Notes: generated by a model from the letters alone, not told the origin. A stretch of DNA of 64,000 nt from Trichoplax sp. H2 (GCA_003344405.1 NOWV01000129.1:1-64000), one strand, 5' to 3'. Positions 1 through 13,349 are shown, counted from the first letter of the stretch. Numbers and translations are program-made.

Positions 1-22
1 TTATTGGTCTATTGTTGGACAG

Positions 23-3000
23 TTGGATCAAATAACTATCAAACGCAAACCATTAAAAACACTAACGCACCTAAATGGGACGAATTTGTCGATGTAATCG
101 ATTCATTAATGATATCACTTTCTAATCTAGAATATTCTATACCACATCCATACATACCCGCATAAGAATTACTAAAATAATTTCATTATTTTATATTTCT
201 TTTTACTGTGTTTCAGTTCATCGTTCATATTCGATATGGACAGAGCCTTATCGTTAATGTGCAAGATCATGACACAGTGACAGAAGATGATTTCCTTGGA
301 ACGTAAGTCCCTTCCCTTTGAATTGATTCAGTCTGTCGTAGAAAGACTCCATGGTGACATCTTTACCAGTTTAGCCTTACTTACTGCAGATTGTCCCCAT
401 TATTTACCATTTACTATCATGCCGGTTCAAAGATTACTCCTCTACATTAAGATACCAGAGGAGTGTTCTACCATGATCCATGATTATACATCCGTAGACT
501 TTATTTTATGGCTACTGTCATGACTATACTGTAAAATGAATTTAGGACTAAAGCTAGAAATGCAGTCAACATGACGGAGACGCAAAGAATAGTATCAACC
601 TCTGATGGGTAGGAAAGAGGGAAAGAACACGGACTTTTCAACAGTAGTCCTTCTTCTCCCATGTCCTACTTGCTGCATAATGATGATATTGGTAGTATTA
701 TGCCTTAAATCACCAAAATTATAGAGATAGATTCACGATGAAGGAAGGAGTTTATTAACGGGCTAATTACTGATCGTTACTCCGGCAGTTAGCGGCACAG
801 AATGAATACGTAATAATAGGGATAAGGCTTAGTTATGCCAGGGGCTTCTGTACTAAAAATTCTCCCTCAAAAAGCCGTAACTAAAAAAATTTCCCTTCTA
901 CTCAAACTACAACGAAGAATTCTCCCTCAAAGGCCGCAGCTAATTTTCAGTCACGGCTTTCGAGAAAGAATTCTTCGTTGAGTAGTTTCTGCCTCCATAC
1001 GGACGTAATAGAAAGGCTTTCGATGCAGTTGTCTGTGATTGGCTATCATGCTCAGTACAAGATAGTTACAAACGTACTACGACACTCGATCTCCCTCAAG
1101 TCACTCAACCGATTCTTTTTTATATTCACTGGCCTCTTTGAAATAGTTTTAGCACTATTTCTCCTCCACCACCTTCCAGGTTATACTTGCTGCATTGATG
1201 ATACTTGTCCGCTAAAATCATTGAGCAAATTTTTATTTTATTCCCTCTCTTTAAAATACTACTAGCATTGTAAGGAAGTAACTTTAGTAGCACTAATATT
1301 AATTTCAAGAGGTCAACATTTTGTTGAGAAATTCCTGAAAAGAGGACGATGTGATCAGACGTGACATACTGATTTCGAATGACAGCAGTCGGGTGACCGG
1401 TGTCGGCTGACTTTTACGGTTGAATAGGTCGGGTCATCCATGACGGCTGATCCATATAATAATGACTGTTCAGTTCTGACCCTTCAGATTTCAACTTGGA
1501 TAGTCATTGTTGCCATGGAGCAGCAATTCATAGAATAAGTAAAAATGGAGTCCTGTACAGCGTGTTTAACTTCGTTTTAGAATTTCGAGGTAAAAAATCG
1601 ACTTCCTTTATTGCAATTAAAATGACTTAATATTATATGTGCTGGTAGATGAAGGTTCAGTAAATATTACTATACCAATAATTCATATTAGCTACATGCT
1701 GGTATAAAATCTATAACGTTTTGATATTGATAGTAGCATTTAAATAAAATTCTTATAATCTAAAGCGAATGTAAAAACGCTGTAGAAAGTCAATCAATCA
1801 TTCAGTAAGACGACATCGATGGAAAATGGAATGAAAGAATCATTTCATCATAAATTCAATACTCAGAATAAAACATGCTGGCCAATGTTGTATCATGATT
1901 CATAATGTCAAACTATTCTATCTTCACCTAGAGTCAAGTTAGATGTCAACTTTCTTGCTCAAAAGAAACGAACAAATACAGTGAGTCATTGCAAAGAAAT
2001 TACTGTCATCGTAGGCTATCACGGATAGTTTACGAACCTTTTTACTGTATAATCTGCAAATTTGAGCTCAAAATGGATGACATTTCATTTCCATCTATTT
2101 TGCGATTTATTTTTAATAGTGGTTTCCATTGAAAAATGTCGATAAAGGAGAAGTTCGACTGGATATAGTATGGCTTTCTATTTCTGATAGTGTCGAAGAT
2201 TTACAGCTGGAAGCTGGCGTAAGTCGATTAATCTAGAAATCGTTCAACTGCTACAGTAACTAGAGTAAAAAGTTGAAGTTACAAGTCGATTAGTCCTAGA
2301 ATCTCTAGTGTACGAGTATTGACGCGTATTGTGGAATAATTAACACGTAGTGCTACCGCCATGTTAAGATGTAGCACTGTAGCTTAGCTGATTACGGTGT
2401 TATATATAGATTAAAACCCATACATGATAGGGATATCTGTCAAAAAGCATATAAAAAAGTGTGGAATCGAATAGCGATGTATTGAAACTTTCCGTTATTA
2501 TCATCTTGAAATATAATAACAGGACTGCAAGGAACCCAAGCAACAATTTCCTCATGCTCTTTTATTGACCAACGTTTTAAACGGCAAATTAGTTACAGTA
2601 AGTCAACAATTGTAAAACTAGTTGATGATTTCATTCGAGAGACTACCTGTGCATCATTCCTATCACTTTAGGAACGTCGAACCTACTGTAAAGTTACCGT
2701 TGGCAACAGTACATTTACTAGCAAGGTAAGATAACTAAAGTTAACTAAGGCAGTATCACGCATTATACTCTATGTTTATAATTTTAATTTACTGCTTAAG
2801 TTAAAACACTTTGATAAACAAGTTCCTTTTATTGAAAATTTTTAAAACAGTCTTATTATTTTTCTATCTATGTCTATTTGCAGCCTACAAAACGAAAAAC
2901 CAAAGTACCAAGATGGGATGTTCAATATAAATTTCTTATTACCAATCCACAGAAAGAAGAAGCAATCTTCGAGGTCTGTTACGTTATAATAGCGCCATTA

Positions 3001-5074
3001 GCTACAAATAAGCTACACGTATACAGTAAATTGGCAGTTAGCGCTAGTAATGACTTACAGACATTATACAGCACTGTATATGCGGTAATTAATTACTGCA
3101 TCATGGTGGAAATAAGCTATTTGTAAAATTTCTTTTTTACCGCCAGATGTTTGAATTTGATTCTAACAATGCTTTGGGAAAAGTTATCGTGCCTCTTTCG
3201 GAGCTATTAAAGGATGATGACAAAATGACTTTAGATTCAACCTTCCCATTGCAAGGTGGTGAATCAGATAAAGATGATAGTCTACACCTGGAAATAATCT
3301 TACGAGTAGGTGTCTAGTCTAAAAATGATTATTATCAACCTAAATTTTTACATGATCTAATGAAATGTCTCAAAATGAACATAGCAAGGACTTTGATTTT
3401 TTTGTTGATTTCATTTCATTACGTAATTTGTTTATTTACTGGGAATTATCTGTATCTATCTCCGTTTATTGACTATTAGACACTTGCACTCTCTTATAAT
3501 TAATCTAGCTTTCAAGCATGATCTATTTTGGAACTGCAGTACACATCATTACAGTAAATACCAGTCGTAATCGTACAACTAGCCGTATATTTGTAAATAA
3601 ATTCCATTATGAGTTCTCGCTATAAATCTCAGTATACAAGTTATAACAGTACATTTTTGGAGTTTAAAAAATAAATTAGTCTAATAAATGCAAGCTATTG
3701 CACAGTATATACACATCTCAAGTTATTCTGTAGACAATTCTTCCCAAAATCTTAGAATGACTTTACCAGATATCACTGCTTAAGCTCGATTAAAAGCGAA
3801 AAGGTGCACGATACAGTAGATTTCCACCGATTTTAACGGTATGCTAGTTCGTCAGTACTACCTTATCATACGAGTATATGGCAATCTAAAACTACATAAA
3901 ATTACTAACACTATTGTAATATACGTATTTAGCTATACCAAAGACTTGAATTATTTTATCTATATCGCTGTAACACTGAACTGCATTACAATACTGTACT
4001 TGTGCTAGTCAAAAATTCAAACTAATTTTGTTATCAATTAGGTTCTATACTACGAAGGCGAGGATCTTTCTAGTGATGAAGAATTGCCATCTGATTCAGA
4101 AAATGATCATGCCGGGGATTTAGCTAAACCCGATGGTTCAGATATTGCACCAAGAGGGAGCGTTCAACTTACTATACAAGAAAGTAGTTCCAATTCGAGT
4201 TTACTAGTTTTAGTACATTCTGCTTCGTAAGTAATGAAAAATTTACTTAGAATCTTATATTAACTGATACGTAAATAGCAGAACTAATATTCGAAGTAGA
4301 ATGATGAAATTACCAACTTCAATTGATACAGTGTAACCTTGAGCATTTCGTATATCGTTATGATTTCCAGAAATCTACCAGCTATGAATCAAAGTGGTAG
4401 TATCGACAGTTACGTCAGAGCTTATTTATTACCAGATCGCGGTAAAGACGATAGAAAGCGCACTTCGACAGTCAATAGTGACCAAAATCCAGCTTTTGGA
4501 GAAACGTAAGTATTTGCTAAACTTTTCATAAGAATCAAGCTTCTATCAAAATTTTATTCTTGTAAGTTGCATAAACATTCAACCTGCATTTTTATCAATT
4601 TAGATTCGAATTTCCTGTTACATACGAGGAAGCTAAATCTCGCACATTAGAAGTTGCCGTTAAATCTGTCACACCAAATAAAACTGTTGGGAGGGTAATT
4701 TAAAATGCTTCAATAAACATTCGAATCTTTTACGTAACTTGATGTACACTATAGTACTGCTAGTTTAAAATGGATTGATCCTGATACTTAATGCTGTAAA
4801 TATCTATAATATATGCCTAAGATACTGAATTCTGTCATAATGCATTTACTACAGGTTCTTATTAATCTTTCGACTGTTAACATTGCCGCTACAACTACAG
4901 CATGGTAAGTTTTATCTTTAAATAGCAATAGTAAATGAAATTAACTAGATATGATTCTGTAGCATCGTAGTATGCCATTAATACGTACCCAAAGTTGATC
5001 AAATCAACATCGGAATACGAAGGTTTAATCAATCAAATATGCTAACAAATAGGTACGCCTTAAGTCCGCCATGA
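23..5074 (+). CDS. Esyt: Extended synaptotagmin (E-Syt), 3' part: C2A (partial), C2B, C2C
   Basis: Partial gene; its 5' end, including the expected membrane hairpin and SMP lipid-transfer domain, lies outside the window. Exons read: 23-93, 217-302, 2120-2218, 2523-2597, 2672-2725, 2884-2973, 3147-3305, 4042-4226, 4371-4505, 4604-4694, 4855-4904, 5053-5074 (stop TGA 5072-5074). All junctions after 2120 keep phase. C2A shows KWDEF and DHDTVTEDDFLG, the usual acidic Ca-binding loop, followed by WFPL. C2B ends in LGKVIVPLSELL. An acidic linker (EGEDLSSDEELPSDSEND) leads to C2C (SYVRAYLLPD, QNPAFGETFEF, RTLEVAVKS) and a C-terminal WYALSPP. This C2A-C2B-linker-C2C order is that of E-Syts, which tether ER to plasma membrane and move lipids in response to calcium. 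One short exon completing C2A is missing between 302 and 2120. The best candidate, near 546-608, has no phase-compatible donor. Confidence 0.88.
898..985. repeat. Fold-back (inverted repeat) element in E-Syt intron
   Basis: The left arm (CTACTCAA, a 5 bp insertion, then AACGAAGAATTCT) is complemented by the right arm (AGAATTCTTCGTTGAGTAG ending at 985); GGCCG and CGGCTTT extend the stem inward, leaving a small loop. A partial copy of the left arm (ATTCTCCCTCAAAAAGCCG) lies at 859-877. It is a MITE-like hairpin in the large intron that interrupts C2A. Confidence 0.7.
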
Positions 5075-6107
5075 TGACTGATACTGATACCGCTCTAAAG
5101 AACACTTACGGATTATTACTTAAAGGCAAAATGAAATGTAGCATTATCTAAATAGCAAACTAGACCTATGCCATCGTAGAAAATTGTTATACAAATTATC
5201 AACATTTGTCCTTAATTAATGCTACCTGATATTTACGCTTGACTAATTAGAGATAGGAATATTCAACATTAATTAAATATTAATAGCAAATTTATCAAAT
5301 AGATATGATAATTGAAGGATTACATTACTCTTAAAATAAGTTAAAGCTATAAATTAGATAGGGATTTATCGTAATTGGCTTATATATTGTAGCTATTACT
5401 ATGGTGGATGTTGTATCCATTTCCTTGTTTAGGATGTTTACTCTACTTCTAGGACTAATTCAATCATGACCGTACGTTAGCCTAATATTGAAATTTATCT
5501 TTCATTTATTGTCGTACTAGTAAAAGCGTTTAATTAGGAAAATAACCGGTGATACTTTGTCAACCCTTACTATCATTAAATCACGTATACCAATTTCATT
5601 TATTTTGGTATTCCATTTCCTTTAACGGTTATTCTCTCTTCTGCCTGTGATGTTATCAGATGTGCTAATCAATTTTATGCGTTACAAAATATCAATAAAT
5701 AATAATACAACAATGCATTTTTTTGTACATTTCTGTGATTCCCTTATGTTTTCAGTAAACACGTGTTATGAACCTGTTATGATCATTATCATGATTTTCC
5801 AAAAATTCTAACAAGTATTTCATACTGTCTGATGATTAAAAATTAATAGCGTAATATTTTTTAATGTGAATACAGATATTGACTGGGAATTAACATAGAT
5901 GATCCTACCAGTCAAAATTCCACGGACTAATTATACTTTTAAACTTGACGTCATTGTAATCTGCAATATGCTCGTTTAATTAAACTATATATAAGATGAT
6001 TGTTAGGCATTGATCAGCATAAGGACTAGCAATAGTTTCTATTCCAAATCTTTACTCGAAGTAGAATTTGCTAATCAGGCTGATCAAGAAGGAGAAAATT
6101 AGCCAAG
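5075..6107. other. Intergenic, E-Syt to first tetraspanin
   Basis: AT-rich spacer of about 1 kb. I see no open frame with exon-like splice sites. It must hold the 3' UTR of the synaptotagmin and the promoter of the tetraspanin starting at 6108, but no specific element can be assigned from sequence alone. Confidence 0.5.
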
Positions 6108-9100
6108 ATGAATGGTTGCGGTTTTAAATTTATGAAACATTTATTGTTCATCTTTAATTTTATAGTATGGGTAAGTCCTGATTGATTTAGGTCTAATTCG
6201 AAATACTTTGCTTAAAATATGACCTTTAATTCGGATTTTAACATCATAATATGCGGGGAAAAATTCCATCTCTAAAAGCACGGGCGTTTCTATCGCTAAC
6301 GAATTGATTAATTTTATTTTACTTGTTATAAATACTTTCCAAGAATTAGTCGGTAACAGTTGGCAAAGATATTATAGTATTAGCACTGAAAGTGGCCAAA
6401 ATTTTTTTCGAATATAATTTTGTATCTTTTATATGGAATCGGCTAAAATTCGCTCTGACCACACCAAGATCGTGCTCATTCATGTTATTAGTCATTGTAT
6501 TCAAAAGTTTTAGCTTTGTAAGCATTTTTCCTAAGTTAATATACGAATTGCTACAGGAAGCTAAAAGATCTAAAAAACTTAAACTAAGTGTAAAATAACC
6601 CCTATTTTTCGCTTGATTTATGTACATTTAATTTGATTCGATTATTTGAATATACAGTGCTTTGACATCGCTATTATACAAGATCTTACAGCTGCTATCT
6701 AATTGCTATCTGATTGTTCCATTTAGGCATTTTACTTGTAGCTATTCCTCTCAATAATGCCTTTTTGCCTATAACAATCATAGTTTTTGAGGGTTACTGT
6801 AAAAGTGAGACTTCATCTGCGGCAGTTAGACATCGTTAGATTAATGTATTGTGCTATATCTATATCACTCGTTGAAAAACAGAGTGTTGAATATTAGACT
6901 GTATTGAGATATTTTTGTTGCAATTGCCAACTTATATGCGAAAAATAGTATCCAGTATTGCTATAAAATTTGCTTGTGATATAAGTTTATAATTAATAGG
7001 CAATAGAACTTTTTCGTTAGAGATTGATTAGATTAGAAAAATCGCCTATACGGGTCCCTGTATAGTAATACCATTGCTTACTGCTATAGTATTCTACTAA
7101 TATTAATATTCCAGAGCAGGTGATCATGGTCCAGCACTAGCACTATTAAACAGATGTTTTTAATGATGACAAAAGAAATTATAATTTTATTATTTAAAGT
7201 TAACTAACGACACTGTCAGTCCAGTTAATAGCTAAGACCACATTGTAAGAACAGAAGTTGATTGAAACGGCAATCAATCCTGCAATTGTGTAATTTTAAG
7301 TGAGATTACTTAGTAATTAATTATATGTAATAACCAGTGAACCTATTTATGACTTCGAAGTAATCCTGAGTGTCTAATATTTGCTACGAAAACTCGACCT
7401 CATATTTTTCAGGTTATACCATACACGTACACCACATATGCACAAGTTTTTATCCCATAATTTCTTGAAGAACATATAAATCGTTAGCATTTTATCTCGT
7501 ACAGGATATACACGCTAATAAGTACTGATTTTATGTTAAATTGCAACCGGTGGCAAAAAGGATTGTTCTTGTAATTATATTTCTTCGTAAATTTAATTCC
7601 ATAAAATAAAGTTAGTGTAGCTAATATATGCTCAAATCAATCTTTGAGACAATTTGGAAGCTCTTAATTCAGAGGTCACGCATTCGATCCTCCTAATACT
7701 ACTGTCCTTGTCAATCACATTGCATAAATAAATTCCGCTCAGGATATCGCTAAATTTCTGCTTTATACTGACATAAGTACGTTTAACATAGCAATATTAA
7801 ACCATAGAGTTATCAGTTTACGTGTCGATTTTTTTATTTTGTTTACAATATAAATTCCATTTTAGCATTTATAACATTTTATAAGTGCTGTAGACAGGTA
7901 CATATATCAGTGTCTAGATTAAAAATTAAAGTAAAGTATCTAATTGGTTCTAATAAAATTGTTTCCAATAGATATTCGGCGGTGCTATTCTTGGCTTAGC
8001 AATATGGCTAAGAGTAGATGGTAACTCATTGGGTGTCTTAGTTGATGAATCATGGTATGTTGCATCATATATCATGATGGGAGTTGGCGGTGTTATTTTC
8101 CTGATTGCTTTTATGGGCTGCTTTGGAGCCATTAGAGAATCTACATGTTTACTTGGAATGGTTAGTCTTAAAGTAGATTGTATCATCAATATGAACGCCC
8201 TGCAATTTGCTTCTTTTAAGGATCAATTTCTAGTTATGATTGATATTGCATCTATTATATCAACATTAATTATTTCTTTACATACAAAATCGTAATAGCT
8301 TCGAATATAATTTTAACTTTTAATGTACAGTATCTGGTAACGTTCTTCAATAAGCACTAAAAATGTCAATTATTTTTTAGTACTTCGCCTTCATGTTGGT
8401 TATTTTTATTGCTGAAATTGCTGGTGCAATTTACGCTGGTGTAAATCGTCTAAGGGTAATTCTAAGTATTCCTTAAAGTGATTTTAAGAAATATGTTGGT
8501 TTTTACTAGTAAAACATATAGCTCATTTTTCAGTTATTTGCCATAATTTAATTGCTGCAGTCCTTAGCATTTTATATAGCAAGAATTCAATTAGAATACT
8601 CTGTATTTCAGTTTTAAGCTTTTTCTAGTGACTAATGCATGTGCTGCAAGGATACAATTCGCAAATTTCACTTAATTATGACTTCTACTAAAATAATATT
8701 GGATAGGTCAAGGAGAATATACATATATATATATAGCAAAATGGGTTATCCCTCCAACAGTGTAGTGCTATGTTTTATTCTTAAATCTTGATTGCATTGA
8801 CTTTAATGCAAACAATACCGTCGTAGTGAGAAAGATTAATATTTTTAGCTAAGGATTTAACTTTAATAACAGCAATTTGCTTCATTCAATGTAAAAAGTT
8901 AATATTTGATTAAAGCTTGCTATAAGTAGATTGCAAAGACGAATACATTGATCATCATTTCAACTATAGTACGATTGATATAAAAAGATGTTATCATCGA
9001 TATTAGAATGTAGTTAAGTATAGATAGATGTAACTTTATAATTTATTAAATACTATCGCCAATGTTAATGATATCTAGATCGAAGCCGAAGTAAAAACTC

Positions 9101-10482
9101 GATTGACAGCTGATATTCAAGATAAATACAATCAACAAGGCTTTAATGCAATTACAAGGGCTGTGGATTATGTACAAACTTCCGTAAGTGAAGTCCTCAA
9201 AAATTCAGATATAGAAAAATTTTTAATTCATTTTTTTCCCTATCTTATCGATATTTTAAATTATTACAGTTACTACTGTTATATCAAATGCTACTATTTA
9301 TGTTCGATTAAGATTTTATTTGTTTCGCTATTATACAGTCAAGAATAATTGTATATTACTCATATTTGGCTAATGGATTTATATATGCGATACACTAATT
9401 TTAACTTACGTATAGTTGAAATGTTGTGGAGTAACCACACCAGATAACTGGAGAGACAGCAAATTTGCTGCATCGATAACTGCTGCAACTATCAATGGGC
9501 CGCCAGTACCAGACAGTTGCTGTATATCTTCTCAAAAAAATGATTGCGGTATTCAACCTCGACCAACACCACAAGCATACAATGAAACCATATATCAACA
9601 GGTAGATCGAAAGTGTATATATTGAATCAATATAATTAATGGACCTCTCTAATACCGGATAGCATCATAATTGTTGTATTCATTTTCTTCCTATTGGTAT
9701 CGCAATCGTCTTATTTTATGGATTAAGTAGACTATTTATTGTCGAATAAAGTAGAGTTTTTATATATAATTATTCAGTTAAAATAAGACCAATTAATGTC
9801 CATAAACTATTTAATAAATCTTACTGTTAAGAGAAATAGAATTTGAATTAGTTGGGATTACTACTGATATTAAAAATAGCACTTCAACGTTGTTTAGCTA
9901 GATTAATTGCTTAATGAATAAATTAACATCACATAATATCGTCAGAGGCTGAGTTCTACTTGAAGTAAATAAGTGGAACACGCAAGAAACATTTTTCATA
10001 AAATGCATGAACGAGTAGCATGGTAGTGCAAGACCAATACAACTGTAACGTATTTGCTGCAGTCAAACTTTTGGATTGCTTTTTATTGATGTAATTTCTT
10101 GATTTAAAATAGGGATGCTACCCACGAATAGAACAAATTATCGATCAAAGTTTAACAATTGCTATTATTATTTTGTCCTCTGTTGCCGTGATTGAGGTAA
10201 AAAAAAATACGATGCAAAGTTTTATATAGGGACGTTTGTTGCATCTACATGTACTTTACAAATGATTCAATACTATACTACTTTTACAATTTTGTACAAA
10301 AGTAATGTTTTGATTGAAAATTGTAGACTATCTCAAATGTTAAGAATGATTCATTCTTACTTGAGTCAAAGTTATCGAGGTACCTTGACTAAAATCGTTT
10401 GTATGCATTATTCTAGGTTCTTGGCATGACATTATCCATGGCGTTGCTAGTTGCAATTCGCCGCGGTCATGGAACAGTTTAA
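6108..10482 (+). CDS. Tetraspanin 1 of cluster (255 aa, 7 exons)
   Basis: Four-pass membrane scaffold protein of tetraspanin-enriched microdomains. Exons: 6108-6170, 7972-8160, 8381-8455, 9079-9183, 9416-9601, 10113-10196, 10417-10482 (TAA), all phase 0. TM1 spans roughly residues 9-32, TM2 53-75 (ending GCFGAIREST-C), TM3 85-105 (EIAGAIYAGVNR) and TM4 215-245. The large loop carries the diagnostic CCG at 147-149, PDSCC with Cys 179-180, Cys 188 and GC at 207-208: six loop cysteines, enough for three disulphides. A polar GCxP-like start (MNGCGFKF) offers juxtamembrane cysteines for palmitoylation. NET near residue 200 is a possible N-glycosylation site. The length fits the family (usually 220-280 aa). 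The start codon is the first in-frame ATG before TM1 and the exon ends in a good donor (gtaagt). The partner is unknown. It is the first of four tandem copies with matching exon lengths. Confidence 0.9.
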
Positions 10483-11415
10483 GCAGTTACTTTTGAAAGG
10501 GATAATAAATCAGTCATTTACTTGCTATAGCTATTATTAGTATCAGTTCTATACAATTTCGCGCAAAGATGTTGTGCAAATACTTGTAGGTAATTTTAGG
10601 TATTACTTTCTCTACTCTAGCGTTTCGTGATATGCAATCGTCAACCTAATCAGTCTACTGAAGTTTAATAAAATTACAGAAATTACCTTGGTTAGAATTA
10701 TAAGAAATGCAATCAACGGTTGTGCATGCTGCAAAATGAATCATGTCATTGTTGATGTAGCTTAAATGAATGAAAGGGTTCCACCACAGCTGTGCAGTAG
10801 TGGATTGGCAATAATTCTTGTTTCATATACAACTGGTTAAAGTATGTATTTCCTGATTAAATGAATTTTCTGTTTCTTGAATTAGCGCTTTATTGTACTA
10901 GTTATGCCAGAAAAAAAATGGTGTAGGGATATTGCTGTCATTTGCAAAACTGTTCATCCATAATATTGAACATGGTAATGCGATATTTTATGTAGATTAT
11001 TGCGTATTTTTATTTAGTGCTAAAGAATAGAGATAAAAAACAAAAGGTATTGCCTTTTAACATTTCCTATCGATCGGAAAATAGATGATATCATTGGTAT
11101 TTGTAATAGGTGTAATATTGATCACTACCACATCCAGTACTATGTGATGATGTAGTGCAATATAATCCGATTCATGTTGGAATGACAGCGGTTTCTACTT
11201 GATCTTTGGGGGGGGGGGAAAGATACCGAGTAGACAAGGGAAATGGAGTGAAATGTTCCACACATTTGATACCTACTTTGATCGAAATCCATATTGGTTG
11301 CTGACAGTACAGTGTACAATTCAAGTCTTACAAGATAGGCAAATGACCAGTAGAAGAGTCGGCCTGTACCGACTGTACTGTACGACCATTCTCTTCTCAA
11401 TGCAAATTCATGCCT
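10483..11415. other. Intergenic after tetraspanin 1
   Basis: No gene seen. AATAAA at 10504-10509, 22 bp past the stop, could be a poly(A) signal, but this DNA is AT-rich enough to give such hexamers by chance. A run of nine or more G lies near 11209-11218, just before composition shifts to the richer-GC repeat array. Confidence 0.4.
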
Positions 11416-12486
11416 GACCGTCCTTCTCTCTTCCGTCCTACAGTCAGGTCTACCTACAGTCCAGGAGTCCTTCTTACAGTCCAACTGTATAGTACCAGTC
11501 CGTTAGTTCTGTTCCTCTAGGAGCATTTGAGTCTGACACTCTGACGCCAGTGACCGTCCCTCTCTCCTCCGTCCTACAGTCCAGGAGTCCTTCTTGCAGT
11601 CCAACTGTATAGTACCAGTCCGTTAGTACTGTTCCTCTAGGAGCATTTGAGTCTGACACCAGTGACCGTCCTTCACTCTTCCGTCCTACAGTCCAGGAGT
11701 CCTTCTTACAGTCCAGCTGTATAGTACCAGTCCGTTAGTACTGTTCCTCTAGGAGCATTTGAGTCTGACGCCAGTGACCGTCCTTCACTCTTCCGTCCTT
11801 CACTCTTCCGTCCTTCACTCTTCCGTCCTTCACTCTTCCGTCCTACAGTCCAGGAGTCCTTCTTACAGTCCAGCTGTACTGTATCGTACCAGTCCGTTAG
11901 TACTGTTCCTCTAGGAGCATTTGAGTCTGACGCCAGTGACCGTCCTTCTCTCTTCCGTCCTACAGTCCAAGAGTCCTTCTTACAGTCCAGCTGTATAGTA
12001 CCAGTCCGTTAGTTCTGTTCCTCTAGGAGCATTTGAGTCTGACGCCAGTGACCGTCCTTCACTCTTCCGTCCTACAGTCCAGGAGTCCTTCTTACAGTCC
12101 AGCTGTACTGTATAGTACCAGTCCGTTAGTACTGTTCCTCTAGGAGCATTTGAGTCTGACGCCAGTGACCGTCCTTCTCTCTTCCGTCCTACAGTCCAGG
12201 AGTCCTTCTTACAGTCCAGCTGTATAGTACCAGTCCGTTAGTACTGTTTTACTGTTCCTCTAGGAGCATTTGAGTCTGACGCCAGTGACCGTCCTTCTCT
12301 CTTCCGTCCTACAGTCCAGGAGTCCTTCTTACAGTCCAACTGTATAGTGGGAGCATTTGAGTCTGACGCCAGTGACCGTCCTTCTCTCCTCCGTCCTACA
12401 GTCCAAGAGTCCTTCTTGCAGTCCAGCTGTATAGTACCAGTTCGTTAGTACTGTTGCACTAGGAGCATTTGAGTCTGACGCCAGTA
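11416..12486. repeat. Satellite-like tandem array, about 9 copies of a ~112 bp unit
   Basis: Taking GACCGTCC as the phase mark, copies begin at 11416, 11552, 11664, 11776, 11938, 12050, 12167, 12287 and 12374, with spacings of 136, 112, 112, 162, 112, 117, 120 and 87 bp. Copies are nearly identical, which points to recent expansion or homogenisation. The 162 bp copy is enlarged by a nested 15 bp repeat (TTCACTCTTCCGTCC) four times over at 11784-11843; other length differences are small insertions such as an extra CTGTA. Base composition is clearly richer in GC than the flanks. The unit length is not a multiple of three, so short reverse-strand frames in it change between copies and are not genes. 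Confidence 0.95.
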
Positions 12487-13349
12487 ATGGTGACAAATTG
12501 CGACAGACTCATTCATCGCTAATAAAGCGCTTTCAATCATGAAGGTAAAGAAAACATTTTTTTCCTTTATCCTTTATGCTTTCAATACAGTGGACAATAG
12601 TGGCTTGCTTATGCCATGGACTACCGGTTCTCTTGTGGTAGTCCACGCTTGCGTTTAGCGATACTTTGCAGTATTTTCGACCATGGCCGATGACAACGGT
12701 GACGTTATGATTACGTCAGATTGTTGGGTGGAACGCCTATTTGTCACCTGACAATGCAAGCGTAGATAACAGTACTGAATTGTTGTTTTTCCTCTACTGG
12801 ACAGACAGCCATTATATCACTCGGCAGGTTTTCTTTCTATTTTATCCTATGGACGTGACTGAAATGAATCCACTCTGCCATGCTGTCCGCAGTCTATTGT
12901 ACACAGTGCAGTACAATACTGCTGGACTGTGTAGTCAATCAAGTTTCTATACAGTACTAGAACGCATTAATGGAGCTTGATGGATAACTTAATTAACAGT
13001 AGAATCAAAGTGACACAAAGAAAAAGATTACGGTTTGAGCTCAAGGTGTCCCAAACTCAATACAGTACAGTATCAGCCGTGCTTTCTTATCCACACCCTA
13101 GACTACAGTACTAGCCTACAGTACATTACTGTAATGTACAGTGTACAGTACTGGAGGCTACAACACATGCAGTCCAACGACGTGCGTACAAGCATCAAAC
13201 GCAATAACCGGTCACACGCCCTTGCTACAGTCTCAAGCCATCGTCAAGGTACTCTAGTCGAGTCGTTGACAACGCTTGCTTGTCATTTTGAAGAATTGAG
13301 TTTGGACTGCAGTGAATTTTCTTCTTTGCAAGAATCAAGTTGATCCAAG
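12487..13349. other. Spacer with TACAGTA palindromes before tetraspanin 2
   Basis: No supported gene. It includes a perfect 9 bp hairpin (TGGACTACC, then GGTAGTCCA) near 12617-12645 and a cluster of TACAGTAC-type palindromes at about 12900-13160. Short open frames here lack splice sites and family motifs. The promoter and 5' UTR of the gene starting at 13350 should lie at the right end. Confidence 0.4.

Noticed and set aside
546-608. Candidate missing C2A exon of E-Syt
   Set aside because: The reading frame fits at the left, but the only GT donor leaves two bases that do not join the exon at 2120 in phase.
978-1265. 95-codon open frame in E-Syt intron
   Set aside because: Lies in an intron beside the fold-back element, overlaps an open frame on the other strand and has no motif.
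7635-7715. tRNA-like stretch with CATTCGATCC
   Set aside because: A B-box-like word and a short CTCT/AGAG stem exist, but there is no proper acceptor stem, T stem or A box; at best a decayed tRNA-derived repeat.
11140-11659. Minus-strand open frames across the satellite array
   Set aside because: The repeat unit (~112 bp) is not a multiple of three, so the frame changes at each copy; the apparent protein repeats are a by-product.
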